A DNA stretch of 64,000 bases from Rhodoferax sp. (GTDB lineage: Bacteria > Pseudomonadota > Gammaproteobacteria > Burkholderiales > Burkholderiaceae_C): NCBI GenBank assembly GCA_003133245.1, contig PKWM01000015.1, forward strand, positions 1 to 64,000, written 5' to 3'. Below, piece by piece: positions 33,584-43,512 of this stretch. The number at the start of each line of letters is the position of its first letter. The stretch's first letter is position 1. The position numbers and the translations under genes were made by a program. Below the pieces are notes generated by a model, which searched no databases, was not told where the DNA came from, and was given only the letters and a program-made list of their open reading frames with translations.

Positions 33584-34915
33584 TCAAGCGCGCAACTCGC
33601 CCTCTCCCAGCACCACGTACTTGAGCGAAGTCAGCCCCTCCATCCCGACCGGTCCACGGGCGTGGAACTTGTCGGTACTGATGCCAATCTCCGCGCCCAG
33701 CCCGTACTCAAAGCCATCGGCAAAGCGGGTGCTGGCGTTGACCATGACACTAGCCGAATCCACTTCACGCACGAACGCCTGCGCATGGTTATGGTCGCTG
33801 GTGAGGATGGCATCGGTGTGGTGGCTGCTGTAATGGTTGATGTGCGCGATCGCCACATTCACATCGGCCACGACTTTGATGCTGATGATGGGCGCCAGGT
33901 ATTCCTCAAACCAATCCTGCTCGGTGGCGAGCTGCAACTTGGCTGTGACAGACGAACGGCGCTTCACCCCCTCGCCCTTTGGGAGAGGGCCGGGGTGAGG
34001 TCTGCCCTTTAGCAGCGCCATTGCCTCAGCATCGCAGCGCATCTCGACGCCTTTGGCAGCATAGATGGCGCCGATTTGTGGCAAGAATTCTGCCGCAACG
34101 CCGCGCGCCACCAGCAGGCTCTCGGCCGCGTTGCACGGGCTGTACTTGTTGGTTTTGGCGTTGTCGGCCACGCGCACGGCCATGGCGATGTCGCAGGGGT
34201 CGTCCACATAGACATGGCAATTGCCGTCCAGGTGTTTGATGACGGGAATCTTTGCATCTCGGCTGATGCGCTCGATCAGGCCTTTGCCGCCGCGCGGAAT
34301 GATCAGATCGATATATTGCGCCATGGTGATGAGTTGCCCCACCACGGCGCGGTCGGTGGTTTGGACCAACTGCACCGCATCTGCGGGCAAGCCGCTTTGG
34401 GCGAGCGCTTGTTGCACCAGTTTGGCCAGCACCTGGTTCGATTCAATCGCCTCCGAGCCGCCGCGCAAAATGCAGGCGTTGCCGCTTTTGATCGACAGAC
34501 TGGCGGCCTCGATCGTCACGTTCGGACGGCTCTCGAAAATCATGCCGAAGACGCCAATGGGCACGCGCATTTGCCCGACCCGAATGCCGCTGGGTTGCTG
34601 CTTCAGGCCCGTGATTTCACCAATGATGTCCGGCATGGCGGCGATCTGCTCACAACCCTGGGCGCAGATCTCGATGATTTTGGGCGTGAGTTTGAGACGA
34701 TCCAGCAGCGGTGCGGTCAGACCGGCAGAGCCGGCGCGTTCAAGGTCGCTGGTGTTTGCCGATTGCAATGCGTCAACATTGGCGCGCAGCAGTTCGGCCA
34801 GTGTACGAAGAGCAAGGTTTTTGGTTGCTGTTTTGGCTTTGGCCATCAGCGTTGAAGCCACCTTGGCCTGGCGACCCAGGGCTTGCGAGTATTCGACAAT
34901 GTTGAGCGTGTTCAT
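33584..34915 (-). CDS. proA: Gamma-glutamyl phosphate reductase
   Basis: Proline-biosynthesis enzyme that reduces gamma-glutamyl phosphate to the semialdehyde with NADPH. Family motifs: [15 protein letters not shown], the catalytic Cys in [13 protein letters not shown], and [20 protein letters not shown]. At 443 residues it is about 20 longer than the common form (about 420); the extra residues are [16 protein letters not shown] after residue 295, produced by a palindromic repeat inserted in frame (33964-34000). The insertion falls in a variable loop between the catalytic Cys and the C-terminal domain, so the enzyme is probably still active. Confidence 0.94.
   Translation of the reverse strand: MNTLNIVEYSQALGRQAKVASTLMAKAKTATKNLALRTLAELLRANVDALQSANTSDLERAGSAGLTAPLLDRLKLTPKIIEICAQGCEQIAAMPDIIGEITGLKQQPSGIRVGQMRVPIGVFGMIFESRPNVTIEAASLSIKSGNACILRGGSEAIESNQVLAKLVQQALAQSGLPADAVQLVQTTDRAVVGQLITMAQYIDLIIPRGGKGLIERISRDAKIPVIKHLDGNCHVYVDDPCDIAMAVRVADNAKTNKYSPCNAAESLLVARGVAAEFLPQIGAIYAAKGVEMRCDAEAMALLKGRPHPGPLPKGEGVKRRSSVTAKLQLATEQDWFEEYLAPIISIKVVADVNVAIAHINHYSSHHTDAILTSDHNHAQAFVREVDSASVMVNASTRFADGFEYGLGAEIGISTDKFHARGPVGMEGLTSLKYVVLGEGELRA
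33964..34000 (-). repeat. In-frame palindromic repeat inside proA
   Basis: TCACCCC at the left and GGGGTGA at the right enclose CTCGCCCTTTGGGAGAGGGC; encodes [11 protein letters not shown] in the proA frame. Nearly identical to the copy at 45259-45289. Confidence 0.75.
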
Positions 34916-34937
34916 TTATTTTTTGTTGGCTCGAGTC

Positions 34938-34968
34938 CGTCATTGCGAGCCAAGCGCGGCAATCCATG
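34938..34968. repeat. REP-like extragenic repeat before lolC
   Basis: CGTCATTGCGAGCC followed by AAGCGCGGCAATCCATG, a word familiar from extragenic repeats of many proteobacteria (recall). ATTGC/GCAAT arms can pair. It lies in the 209-base divergent gap between proA and lolC, which holds no other feature. Confidence 0.5.
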
Positions 34969-35124
34969 TGGTTCTGAGTCGCATGGCTGCATTTTGGCAG
35001 ATTCGCTGTCGTCATGGCCAAGCATGGGTTAATCATAGCCGTGGGCGATTGTGTTGAATGCCACAATCCGCAATCTGGCGTGCAGCCCCGTTTTCAGCGA
35101 AATTTGCTTTACAGTCAGCCATCC

Positions 35125-36381
35125 ATGCAACTCCCCTACGAACTTATTCTCGGCTGGCGCTACACGCGCGCTGGCCGCGCGACCCGGCGCAACGGCTTTA
35201 TCTCGTTTATTTCGGGTGTCTCGATGCTGGGCATTGCGCTGGGCGTGGCGGCGCTGATCATTGTGCTTTCGGTGATGAACGGCTTTCAAAAAGAGGTGCG
35301 CGACCGCATGCTCGGGGTGGTCTCGCACATCGAAATTTTTGCGCCGGGCGGTGGCGCACTACCCAATTTGGAACGCACGCTGGCTCAGGTCCGCGCGCAT
35401 CCGCAGGTGCTCGGTGCTGCCCCTTTCATCGCCGCACAAGCCTTGCTGGCCCGGGGCGAGGACATGAAGGGCACCATGGTGCGGGGCATTGACCCGGCGC
35501 GCGAGGCCGACGTGACCGATCTGGCCATCGGCCTGAAGAACGCCGCGCTGGCACGCCTGGTTCCGGGCGAATTTGGCGTTGTGCTGGGCATCGAGTTGGC
35601 GCGCAGCCTGGGCGTGCACCAAGGTGACAGGGTGACGCTGGTGGCACCCAGCGGGCAGGTCACCCCAGCCGGTATCGTTCCGCGCCTCAAGCAGATGACG
35701 GTGGTGGGCACTTTTGACTCGGGCCACTTCGAATACGACTCGGCGCTGCTGCTGATGCACATCGACGATGCCGCCAAGATTTTTCGCCTGGAAGGCCCGA
35801 CCGGTGTGCGCGTCAAGTTGCGCGACTTGCACCAGGCACCTGAGGTTGCGAGTGAGCTCTCCAGCAGCCTGGGGGGCGATCTGGTGGTACGTGACTGGAC
35901 ACGCCAGAACCGCACCTGGTTTGCCGCCGTGCAGGTCGAGAAACGCATGATGTTCATCATCCTGACCTTGATCGTTGCGGTGGCCGCTTTCAATCTGGTA
36001 TCGACGCTGGTGATGACGGTGACCGACAAGCGCGCCGACATTGCCATCCTGCGCACACTGGGTGCCAGTCCAAGTTCCATCATGGGCGTTTTTGTGGTGC
36101 AAGGCGCCCTGGTGGGGGTAATTGGCACTTTTGCAGGTTTGGCGTTGGGGCTGTGCGTGGCGTTCAACATCGACGTGATCGTGCCTGCGCTGGAGCATCT
36201 GTTCCATGCCAGCTTTTTGCCCAAAGACATTTACCTGATCAGCCGCATGCCGAGCGAGCCGCAGCAGGCCGACATCCTGCCGATTGTCCTCATCTCGCTG
36301 GTACTGGCTTTTCTGGCCACGCTGTACCCGAGCTGGCGTGCTTCCCAAGTGAATCCGGCCGAGGCGCTGCGCTATGAGTGA
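35125..36381 (+). CDS. lolC: Lipoprotein-releasing ABC transporter permease LolC/LolE
   Basis: A 418-residue inner-membrane permease with one N-terminal and three C-terminal membrane segments around a large periplasmic domain, the LolC/E layout. Diagnostic sequence: [20 protein letters not shown] then [12 protein letters not shown], and [18 protein letters not shown] in the C-terminal half. The start at 35125 is chosen because the conserved N-terminus ([12 protein letters not shown]) begins there. The end overlaps lolD by 8 bases. It extracts lipoproteins for transfer to LolA. A single permease gene is present. Confidence 0.92.
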   Translation: MQLPYELILGWRYTRAGRATRRNGFISFISGVSMLGIALGVAALIIVLSVMNGFQKEVRDRMLGVVSHIEIFAPGGGALPNLERTLAQVRAHPQVLGAAPFIAAQALLARGEDMKGTMVRGIDPAREADVTDLAIGLKNAALARLVPGEFGVVLGIELARSLGVHQGDRVTLVAPSGQVTPAGIVPRLKQMTVVGTFDSGHFEYDSALLLMHIDDAAKIFRLEGPTGVRVKLRDLHQAPEVASELSSSLGGDLVVRDWTRQNRTWFAAVQVEKRMMFIILTLIVAVAAFNLVSTLVMTVTDKRADIAILRTLGASPSSIMGVFVVQGALVGVIGTFAGLALGLCVAFNIDVIVPALEHLFHASFLPKDIYLISRMPSEPQQADILPIVLISLVLAFLATLYPSWRASQVNPAEALRYE

Positions 36382-37138
36382 TGTTGCCCCCACGCTTGCC
36401 ACTGCGTGTGTTGCGCTGCCCCCCGAGGGTGCTGCCATCGGCTTGGGGCGGCCCGGCACCGATGGCGTTATTGTCCTGAGTGCCCGCGGACTGACCAAGC
36501 GTTTCACCGAAGGTCGCCTGGACGTGACGGTGCTGCAAGGCGTTGACCTGGATGTGCGCGCTGGCGAGACGCTGGCCATTGTCGGTGCCTCAGGTTCGGG
36601 CAAAAGCACATTGCTGCATTTGCTCGGAGGCCTGGACGCGCCCAGCAGCGGTGTGGTGCATCTCAACGGCGTCGACCTGGCCAGCCAAAGTGCCGCCGCG
36701 CAGGGTCGGCTACGCAACCAGTACCTTGGTTTTGTTTATCAGTTTCACCATTTGCTCAATGAATTCAGTGCCATCGACAACGTCGCCATGCCTTTGTGGA
36801 TCAGGCGCCAGGCACCTCAGCAAGCGGCCCAAGCAGCGCGCAAAATGCTGACCGCGGTGGGCTTGCAAGAACGGCTGCAACACCGTCCGTCGGAGCTGTC
36901 CGGTGGCGAGCGCCAGCGCGTCGCCATCGCCCGCGCGCTGGTGACGCAACCGGCTTGTGTGCTGGCCGACGAGCCCACCGGTAACCTCGACCGCGGCAGC
37001 GCCAATGACGTGTTTGAATTGATGCTCGAATTGGCGCGCACGCAAGGCACCGCCTTCATTGTCGTTACCCATGATGAAACGCTGGCGGCGCGTTGTGGGC
37101 GGCAATGGCGGCTGGTGCAGGGCAAGCTGCAACCGTGA
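36374..37138 (+). CDS. lolD: Lipoprotein-releasing ABC transporter ATPase
   Basis: A 254-residue ATPase: Walker [19 protein letters not shown] near residue 74, signature [15 protein letters not shown] and Walker [13 protein letters not shown]. The N-terminus has about 35 extra residues before the usual LolD start ([10 protein letters not shown]); an internal start is possible, but the upstream ATG overlaps lolC and suggests coupling. Powers lipoprotein release with LolC. Confidence 0.93.
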   Translation: MSDVAPTLATACVALPPEGAAIGLGRPGTDGVIVLSARGLTKRFTEGRLDVTVLQGVDLDVRAGETLAIVGASGSGKSTLLHLLGGLDAPSSGVVHLNGVDLASQSAAAQGRLRNQYLGFVYQFHHLLNEFSAIDNVAMPLWIRRQAPQQAAQAARKMLTAVGLQERLQHRPSELSGGERQRVAIARALVTQPACVLADEPTGNLDRGSANDVFELMLELARTQGTAFIVVTHDETLAARCGRQWRLVQGKLQP

Positions 37139-38022
37139 TGCAGTGGATCGACACCCATTGCCACCTCGACGTAGCTGAATTTTTGCCAGACGCGCTGGCG
37201 GTGCGTGCGCGGGCGGCGTCTCGGGGTGTCGCACATTGCGTGTTGCCAGCGGTTGAGGTGGCCAACTTCGAGGCGGTGCGCAAGTTGGCATATACCACCG
37301 GCGACAGTTACGCGCTGGGCATTCATTCGCTTTACGTGAAGCAGGCCAAAGACGGCGATCTGGCTGAGCTGGATGCGGCCTTGCAGATGCACCGCACTGA
37401 TCCGCGCCTGGTTGCAATCGGTGAAATTGGTCTCGACTACTTTGTGCCTGAGCTGAGCACCAGCCCGCTGCGCGAGCGCCAGGAATACTTCTACCTGGAG
37501 CAGCTCAGACTGGCCCGTCGCCATGATCTGCCGGTGATCTTGCACACGCGGCACTCGGTTGATCAGGTGCTCAAAGGGCTGCGTCAGGTGGGCGGCAAGG
37601 CCGGGTGTTGGCATGGTATTGCCCATGCCTTTAACGGCAGCGAGCAGCAGGCGCAGGCCTTTATCGCGCTGGGTTTCAAGCTCGGCTTTGGTGGTGCGCT
37701 GACCTTTGAGCGCGCGCTGCAATTGCGTCGTCTGGCTGCCCGTCTTCCGTTGGAGTCGATCGTGCTGGAAACCGATGCCCCTGATATGCCGCCGCACTGG
37801 CTATATAAAACGGCGGAGCAACGCGCTGCGGGTTCGACACCAGCGCGTAACGAGCCCGCTGAGTTGCCGCGCATCGGGGCCGAACTGGCGGCGCTGCGAG
37901 GCATCAGTGCCGATGAACTGGCCGACGCCACCGTGCGCAACGCGCTGGCGGCCTTACCGCGTCTGCGCGGCCTGCTCGATGTGCTCCACCAGCAAGTCCA
38001 CAAAATTCCCGGAACCCAGTGA
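37138..38022 (+). CDS. tatD: TatD-family metal-dependent hydrolase
   Basis: A 294-residue TIM-barrel nuclease/hydrolase. Metal ligands appear as DTHCHLD at the start, IGEIGLDYF, ILHTRHS, HGIAHAFNG and LETDAPDMPPHWL. TatD proteins are Mg-dependent deoxyribonucleases. ATG 37138 shares a base with the lolD stop (TGATG). The 3' end runs 69 bases into the opposite-strand DUF3108 gene. Confidence 0.92.
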   Translation: MQWIDTHCHLDVAEFLPDALAVRARAASRGVAHCVLPAVEVANFEAVRKLAYTTGDSYALGIHSLYVKQAKDGDLAELDAALQMHRTDPRLVAIGEIGLDYFVPELSTSPLRERQEYFYLEQLRLARRHDLPVILHTRHSVDQVLKGLRQVGGKAGCWHGIAHAFNGSEQQAQAFIALGFKLGFGGALTFERALQLRRLAARLPLESIVLETDAPDMPPHWLYKTAEQRAAGSTPARNEPAELPRIGAELAALRGISADELADATVRNALAALPRLRGLLDVLHQQVHKIPGTQ

Positions 38023-39042
38023 AATCCGCAGCCGCACCGGCAGGTATTGCAGACTGGGCGCAAACCAGAGCTCGACCGTGATCACGCCACTGGGGTTGGC
38101 GATCGGCCGCGGCACCAGGTGAAACGCCGGCACTGGCCCGAGTTCAGGGGTTATTAACGTTTCCTCATCGGTTACGTCATAGGTCCACCAGGCCATGCCT
38201 TGTGGCCGTGCCAGCCAGACACTCACTTGGCCGCCCACTTTCAGAGCTTCACGCCCGCTGGAAAAGCGGTGGCTGAGTTCGACCAGCTGGCTGACAGTGT
38301 CTTGCAGCGCGGGTGGCGCAAGCACTTGGCTGCCGTCATGGAACTTGACCAGTCCGCCATTAAACGTCAGATGGCGCACGCTGCCGAGAAACTGTTCTTC
38401 ATAGACCTGGGGTCGCAAACCAGCGTCGCTAACTTCGCCTTGGCTGATCATCGACACGCCCAGCACCAGCGCCATGCGCAGATCGACCCGTACCTGGTAG
38501 CGGCTCTGCTCGCGCTGCCATTGCACGCGGGCGCTGCCATACAGCGGGCCACGGTAATTGCCAGTCAGTTGATAAGAGACGCGCGTGTCGGTGGGCCAAC
38601 TGTCCAGTGCGGGCGTTGATTCCTCGATCACGGGTGCGCTCGCTACAGTGGCTGGTGCCGCTGGCAGCGCCGCCTTTGTCGGGTCTGTTGGTTTTGCCAG
38701 GTCTGGCGCGGATGCGGCTTGGGCTACAGCTTGGGCCAGCGTATCGCTCGGGTGCGAATCACGTGGCCCGTCCGGTTGCTCTTGTCCCGGTGCAGGCTCG
38801 GCTGCGACATCAGCCTGTGTAACATTTGACACGGTGTTCTGAGGCACATGGGCCAGGTGCGTCTTGGGCGGAACCAGACGCGCTTGGATCGCGCGCGTCG
38901 GCACCACGATCCGCGTAAACAGGGGATCGACCATCGGGATCAGAGGCCGCACATCGGGCATCTGTCCGCGCAGCCAGACCAAGCCTGCCCAATGAGCCAG
39001 CAGCACAAACGCCAGCAAGAGCACGAGCGGTCTTGGTTTCAT
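37954..39042 (-). CDS. DUF3108 domain protein
   Basis: A 362-residue envelope protein: N-terminal membrane anchor (LVLLLAFVLLAHWAGLVWL), a low-complexity Ala/Pro-rich linker of about 100 residues, then a DUF3108 domain at about 150-355 (SYQLTGNYRGPLYGSARVQW, and LVPRPIANPSGVITVELWF). Probably periplasmic. Start taken at ATG 39042, immediately before the anchor. Its 3' end overlaps tatD by 69 bases on the other strand. Function unknown. Confidence 0.83.
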   Translation of the reverse strand: MKPRPLVLLLAFVLLAHWAGLVWLRGQMPDVRPLIPMVDPLFTRIVVPTRAIQARLVPPKTHLAHVPQNTVSNVTQADVAAEPAPGQEQPDGPRDSHPSDTLAQAVAQAASAPDLAKPTDPTKAALPAAPATVASAPVIEESTPALDSWPTDTRVSYQLTGNYRGPLYGSARVQWQREQSRYQVRVDLRMALVLGVSMISQGEVSDAGLRPQVYEEQFLGSVRHLTFNGGLVKFHDGSQVLAPPALQDTVSQLVELSHRFSSGREALKVGGQVSVWLARPQGMAWWTYDVTDEETLITPELGPVPAFHLVPRPIANPSGVITVELWFAPSLQYLPVRLRISLGSGNFVDLLVEHIEQAAQTR

Positions 39043-39169
39043 GTGGGACAGCGCGGCCCACAGGCGGGGGTCGATAGAACAGAGGTTGCGGATATCACAG
39101 TCCCGATTGTTACCGCCAGTTGACACCCAGCCTGGCTCAGCAAACTGTCCATGAATTTTTTAAAATTTA

Positions 39170-39979
39170 TTGACTCGAATATTCAATAAGGTCTTCATCG
39201 GGTTTGGGGATAATGCTTCAATCTTGAAAAAACGCACAAATACTCTTCCCGAGGTCAACTTCTCCGACCAAGGCTCGCTGCGGCACCTGCATCTGGGTAC
39301 CGAATGGATTCAGGGTTCGATGAATCTGGATCAGCCTAATGTTTTGGTGCATGAATACATCGAGCGCATGATGGCCTGGTTGCTGTTTGTGGAACCCGAC
39401 TCGGTGCCAGCGCGGCAAGCGCTACAGTTGGGCTTGGGCGCGGGCTCCCTGACCAAGTTCTGCAACAAGGAGCTGCGCATGAAAACTACCGCCATTGAGC
39501 TCAACCCGCAAGTGCTCACCGCTTGTCGCGGCTGGTTCAAGTTGCCAGCCGAGAACGCCCGCCTGCAAGTGGTGCTGGCCGATGCCGCCGTTGAAATTCA
39601 AAACCCCAGGTGGTGGGGCGCCGTCGATGCGTTGCAGGTTGATTTGTATGACAACCAGGCCGCTGCACCGGTGCAGGACAGTCTGCCTTTTTATTCACAT
39701 TGCAGACGGCTGCTGACGCCTGAAGGTTGCATGACAGTCAATTTGTTTGGTCGCGCTTCGAGCTTTGCGCGCACGGTTGAAAAAATCACCGCCGCATTTG
39801 GCGAACGAGCGGTGTGGGCGTTCAAGCCGACACGCGAAGGCAACACGGTGGTGCTGGCCCAGCACACACCGAGCAGGCCCAAGCGCGAACTGTTGACGAC
39901 GCGCGCTGACATCATTCAAACCCGCTGGGGTTTGCCCGCCACCAAATGGGTACGAGTTTTCAAACCGGTCTCGTCATGA
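39170..39979 (+). CDS. Spermidine-synthase-like SAM-binding protein
   Basis: A protein of up to 269 residues with a spermidine-synthase-type Rossmann fold: ALQLGLGAGSLTKF (SAM loop), TTAIELNPQVLTACRGWF, ADAAVEIQ and DALQVDLYDNQ. The start is uncertain: the frame opens with TTG at 39170, but homologues as I recall begin near NTLPEV, which would fit TTG 39224. Whether it makes polyamine or methylates something else is unclear. gspE-like gene overlaps its end. Confidence 0.78.
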   Translation: MTRIFNKVFIGFGDNASILKKRTNTLPEVNFSDQGSLRHLHLGTEWIQGSMNLDQPNVLVHEYIERMMAWLLFVEPDSVPARQALQLGLGAGSLTKFCNKELRMKTTAIELNPQVLTACRGWFKLPAENARLQVVLADAAVEIQNPRWWGAVDALQVDLYDNQAAAPVQDSLPFYSHCRRLLTPEGCMTVNLFGRASSFARTVEKITAAFGERAVWAFKPTREGNTVVLAQHTPSRPKRELLTTRADIIQTRWGLPATKWVRVFKPVSS

Positions 39980-41766
39980 ACAGCGCATCAACTGCAAAGT
40001 CACCGGCACGCAATGCGCACCACGGGCCGCTCGATTGGCGCTACCTGGTGCAGTGGTTGCGCAGCGACGGCGTGATCAGTGCCGAAGAAGCCCAGCGCAT
40101 CACTTCACGCTGTGCCCAGGCCGAGAGCGCGCAACACCCCCTGGTGCGCCTGGCCAGTGTTTCGGTGCGCCGCGCCCTTGATGACAAACCGATGGACATT
40201 GAGCAATTAACCCAATGGCTGGCGGCACGTGTCGGCCTGGACTATTTGCGCATAGACCCGCTCAAGGTGGATGTGGGCAAGGTGGCCGACACGATCAGCG
40301 CGGCCTATGCCGAGCGGCACAAAATTTTGCCGTTGCAAGTGAGCGCCAGTGAAGTGGTGATGGCTACCGCTGAGCCGTTTATGACCGACTGGGTGGCCGA
40401 AGTCGAGCGCCAGTCGCGTCGCAGCGTGCGCCGGGTGTTGGCCAATCCGCAGGAAATTCACCGCTTTACCGCCGAGTTTTTTGCCTTGGCCAAATCGGTG
40501 CGGGCTGCCAACAAGGCCGGGAGCAGCAGTGGCAGTGCGAGTTTTGAACAACTGGTGGAGCTCGGCAAAAGCAACAAGCAGCTTGATGCCAACGACCAGA
40601 GCGTGGTGCAGGTGGTGGACTGGCTCTGGCAATATGCGTTTGACCAACGCGCCAGCGATATCCATTTGGAGCCCAGGCGCGAACAGGGTGTGATCCGCTT
40701 CCGCATCGACGGGGTGTTGCACCCGGTCTATCAAATGCCGATGGGTGTTCTGGTGGCGATGACAGCGCGCATCAAGCTGCTCGGTCGCATGGACGTGATG
40801 GAAAAGCGGCGGCCGCAGGATGGCCGCATCAAAACCAGAAACCCCGGCGGCGATGAAATCGAGATGCGGATATCAACCTTGCCAACCGCTTTTGGCGAGA
40901 AGATGGTGATGCGCATTTTTGACCCCGACACCACTGTCAAGGACCTCGACGCGCTCGGCTTCTCGGCACACGATGCCCAGCGTTGGGAGACCCTGGTTAA
41001 GCGCCCCACCGGCATTATTCTGGTCACGGGTCCGACCGGTTCCGGCAAAACCACCACGCTTTACTCGACGCTCAAACGCATCGCCACCGAAGAGGTCAAC
41101 GTCAGCACGGTTGAAGACCCGATCGAGATGATTGAGCCCACGTTCAATCAGACGCAGGTGCAGCCGCAGCTCGATTTTGGTTTTCCCGAAGGCTTGCGTG
41201 CGCTCATGCGCCAGGACCCCGACATCATCATGGTGGGCGAGATCCGGGACCAGCAAACCGCCGAGATGGCAGTGCAGGCCGCCCTCACCGGGCACTTGGT
41301 TTTTTCCACGCTGCATACCAACGACGCGCCATCGGCGGTGACGCGCCTGCTCGAACTCGGTGTGCCCGCCTACCTGATCAACGCCACCCTGCTCGGTGTG
41401 CTTGCACAGCGTCTGGTGCGCACGCTGTGCAAGCAATGCAAGGTGCCCGACCCGGCCGCCAGCCGCGAAGCACTGGCCGAGGTCGTCAAGCCCTGGCAGC
41501 TCGATGGCGCTTACCAGCCTTTCAAACCAGTCGGTTGTGTTGACTGCCGCATGACTGGTTTCATGGGGCGCATGGGCTTGTACGAATTGCTGGTAGTGTC
41601 CGAAGCTTTCAAGGGGCAGGTTATCCGTGAGCCCAGCAGTACTGCGCTCAAACGTCAGGCCATCAGCGATGGCATGCGCCCGCTGCGGCTGGCTGGCACC
41701 TTGAGCGTGGCCGAAGGGCTGACCGTGCTGGAAGAGGTGTTGGCTTGCACACCGCCTTTGAGCTAG
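39976..41766 (+). CDS. GspE/PilB-family secretion or pilus ATPase
   Basis: A 596-residue hexameric ATPase: N-terminal GspE_N-like domain to about 180, then Walker A GPTGSGKTTTLYSTL near residue 350, Asp box EDPIEM, Walker B IIMVGEIRDQQTAEMA, His box LVFSTLHTND and a CKQCK...CVDC zinc motif near 490-525. The start is ATG 39976 (overlaps the preceding gene by 4). No other gsp or pil gene is adjacent, so its machine must be encoded elsewhere. Confidence 0.9.
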   Translation: MNSASTAKSPARNAHHGPLDWRYLVQWLRSDGVISAEEAQRITSRCAQAESAQHPLVRLASVSVRRALDDKPMDIEQLTQWLAARVGLDYLRIDPLKVDVGKVADTISAAYAERHKILPLQVSASEVVMATAEPFMTDWVAEVERQSRRSVRRVLANPQEIHRFTAEFFALAKSVRAANKAGSSSGSASFEQLVELGKSNKQLDANDQSVVQVVDWLWQYAFDQRASDIHLEPRREQGVIRFRIDGVLHPVYQMPMGVLVAMTARIKLLGRMDVMEKRRPQDGRIKTRNPGGDEIEMRISTLPTAFGEKMVMRIFDPDTTVKDLDALGFSAHDAQRWETLVKRPTGIILVTGPTGSGKTTTLYSTLKRIATEEVNVSTVEDPIEMIEPTFNQTQVQPQLDFGFPEGLRALMRQDPDIIMVGEIRDQQTAEMAVQAALTGHLVFSTLHTNDAPSAVTRLLELGVPAYLINATLLGVLAQRLVRTLCKQCKVPDPAASREALAEVVKPWQLDGAYQPFKPVGCVDCRMTGFMGRMGLYELLVVSEAFKGQVIREPSSTALKRQAISDGMRPLRLAGTLSVAEGLTVLEEVLACTPPLS

Positions 41767-41813
41767 CCCTTTGTCATCGATAGTGACGAAATAATGGATT
41801 TGTAGAAGCTCTG

Positions 41814-43100
41814 ATGAATCACCCCTTACCCCAGCACCCGCAACGCGCTGCGCTGCACAACGAAGTTCACGCCCGGCCGCCACAGGCCTTGCTGGCACCG
41901 TTGGCGATCTCGCATGTGGTGATGCTGTGCGACGGTGCCGAGCGCGAACTGAGCCGGGCGCACCTGTCAGCGTTATTGCGCGAGCGTCACCTGCCCTTGC
42001 CCGACGCGCAGTCGAGCCACTTCCGCATGGACCTGGGCGCATTTCATCTTCGCTGGGAGATGCACACCGAGTTTGTCACCTGGACTTTCATGTACCCGCT
42101 GGCGAGCGAGCGCCTGGGAGATGTTGATCCGGTGCGTGCTTTGGCGGTGGTGCCGCAAGACTGGTTTGCCAATTTGCCAGGCCAATGTTTGTCGAGTTTG
42201 CACCTGTGGGCTTTGCCGGCCGATGCCTCGGTTGCACCGATGCTGATCAAACAAATGCTGCAGGAAGACACGCTGGTGGCGTCGAGTGTGGCTGGCGGCG
42301 GGGCAGAGTTCTACACCGACTTTGCCATCCACGCCGATGGTTTTTCACGCATGGTGCTGTTGGTGAACGACTTGTCGCCAAGGCGCCTGGGGCGTCTGGT
42401 GCAACGTTTGCTGGAAATTGAAGGCTACCGCATGGCTGCCTTGCTCGGCCTACCGGCAGCGCGCGAAGCTTCCCGTATTTTGTCGCTGGCTGAGGGCGAG
42501 CTGGTCGATCTGGCCAGCGCCATTCGCAGCGCCACGCCGCAGGATGAACCGCTGCTGCTCGATCGTCTGACGCGTCTGGCTGGGCAAGTGGAGAGCCAGC
42601 ACGCGGCCACCCATTCGCGCTTCTCGGCCAGCGTGGCTTACTTTGAGCTGGTGGACAAACGCATCAGCCAGATCAATGAGTCGGCCCTGCCCGGCATGCA
42701 GACCGTTGGCGAATTCATGGATCGCCGCCTGAGCCCGGCGCGCAGCACCTGCGAGTGGGCCACACGACGCCAGGATGCGCTGTCGCAACGCGTTGCGCGC
42801 ATCAGCAACCTGCTGCGCACGCGGGTTGAGATTGAGCAGCAGCAAAGCAGCCAGGCGCTGCTCGCCACCATGAACCAGCGCCAAGGCTTGCAACTCAAGT
42901 TGCAGGCCACAGTGGAGGGTTTGTCGGTGGCGGCCATTACCTACTACATTGTGGGGCTGGTCAGCTACCTGGCCAAAGGCGCGAACGCTCTGGGCTGGCC
43001 CTGGAGCGCCGAGAGCACGGCGGCGGTTGCGATCCCGCTGGTAGCGCTGGGCGTCTGGTGGTCATTGCAGCGCTTGCATAACAAGGTTTTCAAAGGGTGA
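41814..43100 (+). CDS. DUF3422 family membrane protein
   Basis: A 428-residue protein starting NHPLPQHPQRAALHNEVHAR, the DUF3422 signature (HNEVHARP). The soluble N-terminal three quarters include a helical region (about 250-370) likely to form a coiled coil, followed by two membrane helices near 368-420. Conserved in proteobacteria, function unknown; redox or envelope roles have been guessed. Stands alone. Confidence 0.88.
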   Translation: MNHPLPQHPQRAALHNEVHARPPQALLAPLAISHVVMLCDGAERELSRAHLSALLRERHLPLPDAQSSHFRMDLGAFHLRWEMHTEFVTWTFMYPLASERLGDVDPVRALAVVPQDWFANLPGQCLSSLHLWALPADASVAPMLIKQMLQEDTLVASSVAGGGAEFYTDFAIHADGFSRMVLLVNDLSPRRLGRLVQRLLEIEGYRMAALLGLPAAREASRILSLAEGELVDLASAIRSATPQDEPLLLDRLTRLAGQVESQHAATHSRFSASVAYFELVDKRISQINESALPGMQTVGEFMDRRLSPARSTCEWATRRQDALSQRVARISNLLRTRVEIEQQQSSQALLATMNQRQGLQLKLQATVEGLSVAAITYYIVGLVSYLAKGANALGWPWSAESTAAVAIPLVALGVWWSLQRLHNKVFKG

Positions 43101-43174
43101 CAGGCCATGGGGTTGGCATTCAAGATTTGTGCGTCAAATGACCGCACAATATGGTTTTACTCGGGAGTATCGTC

Positions 43175-43444
43175 ATGCAGTCTGCCTCCAGTCGTGGGCA
43201 ATTCACTCGAATTAGCCTGCAAACTACACCACGTGTTAAGGCGACGATTGAACGGGCAGCCGCAATGGTGGGTCTGACGGTTTCCGACTTCGTGTTACGA
43301 CGCGTCTACGAGGCTGCAAGTCGCATCGTGGCAGATGACGATCCACTCATTTTGTCGCATCAAGCGTTTCAGTCCTTTGTAGCGGATTGTGAAAAGCCGT
43401 GTCGGCCCACGGATGCACTGCGCAATCTGATGGACAGACGTTAA
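43175..43444 (+). CDS. DUF1778 (TacA-type) antitoxin, no toxin partner visible
   Basis: About 89 residues starting at ATG 43175. N-terminal ribbon-helix-helix (RISLQTTPRVKATIERAA), then GLTVSDFVLRRVYEAASRIV and LSHQAFQSFVADCEKP, the DUF1778 pattern. Such antitoxins are normally followed at once by a GNAT acetyltransferase toxin; here a restriction-methylation gene starts 68 bases later and no GNAT reading frame exists. Either an orphan regulator or a relic. Confidence 0.8.
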   Translation: MQSASSRGQFTRISLQTTPRVKATIERAAAMVGLTVSDFVLRRVYEAASRIVADDDPLILSHQAFQSFVADCEKPCRPTDALRNLMDRR

Positions 43445-43512
43445 GTGAACGCTAGTCATCCAGCGAGCCTTTTCGTTCGACTAAGCTTCCTTACGCCTAC
43501 GCACCTTATGCC

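Noticed and set aside
43445-43512. Remnant GNAT toxin after the DUF1778 antitoxin
   Set aside because: The 68-base gap translated in the expected frame shows no GNAT N-terminal pattern.
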